Assembly (NCBI GenBank): GCA_030151745.1
Contig: JASLDA010000182.1
Span: 1-7,414 of the forward strand
Direction: 5' to 3'
Length of the DNA: 7,414 nucleotides
Source of the DNA: Chitinophagaceae bacterium
Lineage (GTDB): Bacteria; Bacteroidota; Bacteroidia; Chitinophagales; Chitinophagaceae
The notes under the pieces were generated by a model that was given only the letters and a program-made list of their open reading frames with translations, was not told the DNA's origin and did not search any database. The position numbers were made by a program, and so were the translations under genes. Below, one piece after another: positions 6,275 through 7,414 of this stretch (its first letter is position 1; each line of letters opens with the position of its first letter).

Positions 6275-6306
6275 CAAATTCGCGCATTCACAAATTCACA
6301 AATTCA
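6275..6306. repeat. Right octamer arm of the four-helix-bundle element
   Basis: Four phased octamers, CAAATTCG, CGCATTCA, CAAATTCA and CAAATTCA, share ATTC at unit positions 4-7 and end at the base before the rmlA ATG. They are inverted relative to the left arm at 5743-5766. ATTCACAAATTCAC at 6286-6299 also occurs, in the same orientation, inside the array after cvfB (4617-4630). The arm forms the immediate 5' leader of rmlA in place of a ribosome-binding site. Confidence 0.85.
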
Positions 6307-7182
6307 ATGAAGGGAATAATCCTCGCCGGGGGCTCCGGCACACGGCTTTATCCGCTGACCATCGCGGTGAGCAAGCAGCTGATGCCGGTCTTTGATAAGC
6401 CGATGATCTATTACCCGCTGAGCACACTGATGCTGGCGGGGATCCGGGAGATCCTGATCATTACGACCCCGGCCGACCAACCTGGGTTCAAGAAGCTGCT
6501 CGGCGACGGCAGCCAGCTGGGCTGCAGGTTCGAATACGTCGTTCAACCTTCTCCGGACGGCCTGGCCCAGGCCTTCGTCCTGGGCGCCGACTTCATCGGG
6601 AACGATCCGGTGGCGCTGATCCTCGGCGACAATATCTTCTACGGCTCGGGCATGGGCACCCTGCTGCGCGAAAAGGCAAATCCCGAAGGCGCAGTGGTCT
6701 TCGCATACCCGGTCATGGACCCAGAGCGTTACGGAGTGGTGGAATTCGACCCGCAGTTCCGCGTGCTTTCCATCGAGGAAAAGCCGGCCAAGCCCAAGAG
6801 CAACTACGCGGTCCCCGGCCTATACTTCTATGACAACGATGTCGTTGCGATCGCCAAATCCATGAAGCCTAGCGCGCGCGGAGAGCTTGAAATCACGGAC
6901 GTAAACAAGACCTACCTGGAGCGGGGCAAGCTGGAAGTCGGCGTACTGGACCGCGGCACGGCCTGGCTGGATACCGGCACGTTCGACTCGCTCATCGACG
7001 CAGGCGAGTTCATCAACGTGATCGAGAAACGCCAGGGCCTGAAGATCGGCTGCATCGAAGAAGTGGCCTACCGCAACGGCTGGATCGACGACGCGAAGAT
7101 GGAAGAGCTGGGCAGCTACTACGCCAAAAGCGGCTACGGGCAGTACCTGAAGAATCTCATCGGGCAGGTGCCGCGTTCCTAG
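6307..7182 (+). CDS. rmlA: Glucose-1-phosphate thymidylyltransferase
   Basis: A 291-residue nucleotidyltransferase that joins dTTP and glucose-1-phosphate to give dTDP-glucose, the substrate of the RmlB encoded just upstream; cytoplasmic. Motifs: the nucleotide-binding GGSGTRLYPLT (8-18) with SKQLMPVFDKPMIYYPLS, LGDNIFYG with metal-binding D108, the EEKP sugar-phosphate segment (157-160) and AWLDTG with D222 (219-224). Length and C-terminus are normal for the family. I start it at 6307 because MKGIILAGGSGTR is the standard N-terminus. The open frame continues upstream to a TTG at 6217, but that part would translate the repeat arm. No Shine-Dalgarno sequence precedes the ATG, which directly abuts an octamer repeat. 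The TAG stop is 30 bases before the next gene, so the two are probably cotranscribed. Confidence 0.97.
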   Translation: MKGIILAGGSGTRLYPLTIAVSKQLMPVFDKPMIYYPLSTLMLAGIREILIITTPADQPGFKKLLGDGSQLGCRFEYVVQPSPDGLAQAFVLGADFIGNDPVALILGDNIFYGSGMGTLLREKANPEGAVVFAYPVMDPERYGVVEFDPQFRVLSIEEKPAKPKSNYAVPGLYFYDNDVVAIAKSMKPSARGELEITDVNKTYLERGKLEVGVLDRGTAWLDTGTFDSLIDAGEFINVIEKRQGLKIGCIEEVAYRNGWIDDAKMEELGSYYAKSGYGQYLKNLIGQVPRS

Positions 7183-7212
7183 GCACAGTTTCGGTGTGGC
7201 ACTCAGCATCCG

Positions 7213-7414
7213 ATGAACCTGCTGCTCAACGCATCCAACCTCCACCATGGCGGCGGCAAAACCGTAGCGCTGCAGCTTATCGATGCCGTTGCCCCGCTGC
7301 GGAACGGGGACGAGCTTTATGTGCTCTCTCCCGGCGGGAGCGAATACGAAGCGCTGAGCCGGCACCGGAACGTGCACCTGATCCCGGTTCCGTCGCGGTT
7401 CCATTCCAACTGGC
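7213..7414 (+). CDS. Glycosyltransferase, N-terminal part (runs off the window)
   Basis: The final 202 bases encode 67 codons from an ATG at 7213 with no stop. The start MNLLLNASNLHHGGGKTVALQ has the first beta strand and Gly-rich loop typical of family-4-like (GT-B fold) glycosyltransferases in Bacteroidota, and ELYVLSPGGSEYEAL is consistent with a following Rossmann strand. The donor-binding C-terminal domain lies beyond the window, so the sugar cannot be inferred. It follows rmlA by 30 bases, which suggests one transcription unit and points to a polysaccharide-assembly cluster to the right. Confidence 0.8.
   Translation, partial: MNLLLNASNLHHGGGKTVALQLIDAVAPLRNGDELYVLSPGGSEYEALSRHRNVHLIPVPSRFHSNW

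Larger units (their letters stand above)
5743..6306. mobile_element. Candidate repeat-bounded element carrying a four-helix-bundle gene
   Basis: Inverted octamer arms (5743-5766 and 6275-6306) enclose a core of about 508 bases that encodes one leftward four-helix-bundle protein, opposite to the rml genes. The core is AT-richer than its surroundings: 27 of 60 G+C at 5881-5940 and 21 of 60 at 6061-6120, against 42 of 60 at 5521-5580 in rmlB. The unit sits exactly between the rmlB stop and the rmlA start, which are normally adjacent genes. Base pairing of the arms in the rml transcript would loop out the core, as in the stem-loops of 23S rRNA intervening sequences that carry related genes. There is no transposase and no target duplication that I can define. 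Mobility is inferred. Confidence 0.4.

Noticed and set aside
6068..6277. Leftward open frame of 69 codons overlapping the four-helix-bundle start in another frame
   Set aside because: No family resemblance; it covers the hairpin leader and the N-terminus of a well-supported gene.
6217..6306. TTG start that would add 30 residues to RmlA
   Set aside because: The added part translates repeat sequence; the ATG at 6307 gives the canonical MKGIILAGG start.

Overview
The window most likely comes from a GC-rich member of the Bacteroidota. The support is a near-consensus Bacteroidota promoter (TAnnTTTG) ahead of the first gene, little Shine-Dalgarno sequence before the starts, a RecQ whose zinc cysteines lie far toward the C-terminus, a CvfB-type S1 protein, and a four-helix-bundle (S23/IVP-type) gene. 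Genus cannot be read from this sequence.

Layout. Bases 1-57 hold the first 19 codons of a leftward gene. A divergent intergenic region (58-168) carries the promoter for the rightward genes. These are a small uncharacterised protein (169-609), a RecQ-family helicase (695-2638), a Gfo/Idh/MocA sugar oxidoreductase overlapping recQ by ATGA (2635-3666), and a CvfB-like S1/winged-helix RNA-binding protein (3720-4565). A surface-sugar section follows: rmlB (4693-5745), a leftward four-helix-bundle gene (5779-6138), rmlA (6307-7182) and the start of a glycosyltransferase (7213 to the window end). RmlA and RmlB catalyse the first two steps of the dTDP-deoxysugar pathway (glucose-1-phosphate to dTDP-glucose to dTDP-4-keto-6-deoxyglucose). 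The oxidoreductase may supply a second modified nucleotide sugar, and the glycosyltransferase suggests that a polysaccharide or O-antigen cluster continues to the right. rmlC and rmlD are not in the window.

The most unusual content is in three gene gaps. Each is filled with short strictly phased repeats arranged as two opposed arms: heptamers (ATCTAAA) at 606-687 around a 26-bp core, octamers (CAATTGAC) at 4543-4654 with no core, and octamers (CAAATTCA) at 5743-5766 and 6275-6306 around a roughly 0.5-kb AT-richer core that encodes the four-helix-bundle protein. In all three the upstream gene's stop codon lies inside the array. In two of them the array ends at, or 7 bases before, the next start codon. 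I read these as one architectural family, 'filled' in one case and 'empty' in two. The 23S rRNA intervening sequences that carry S23 genes are a structural parallel. Mobility and function are inference.

No tRNA, rRNA, CRISPR array, known insertion sequence or convincing intrinsic terminator was found. The only gene-free stretch of note, 6139-6306, holds small hairpins and a repeat arm.
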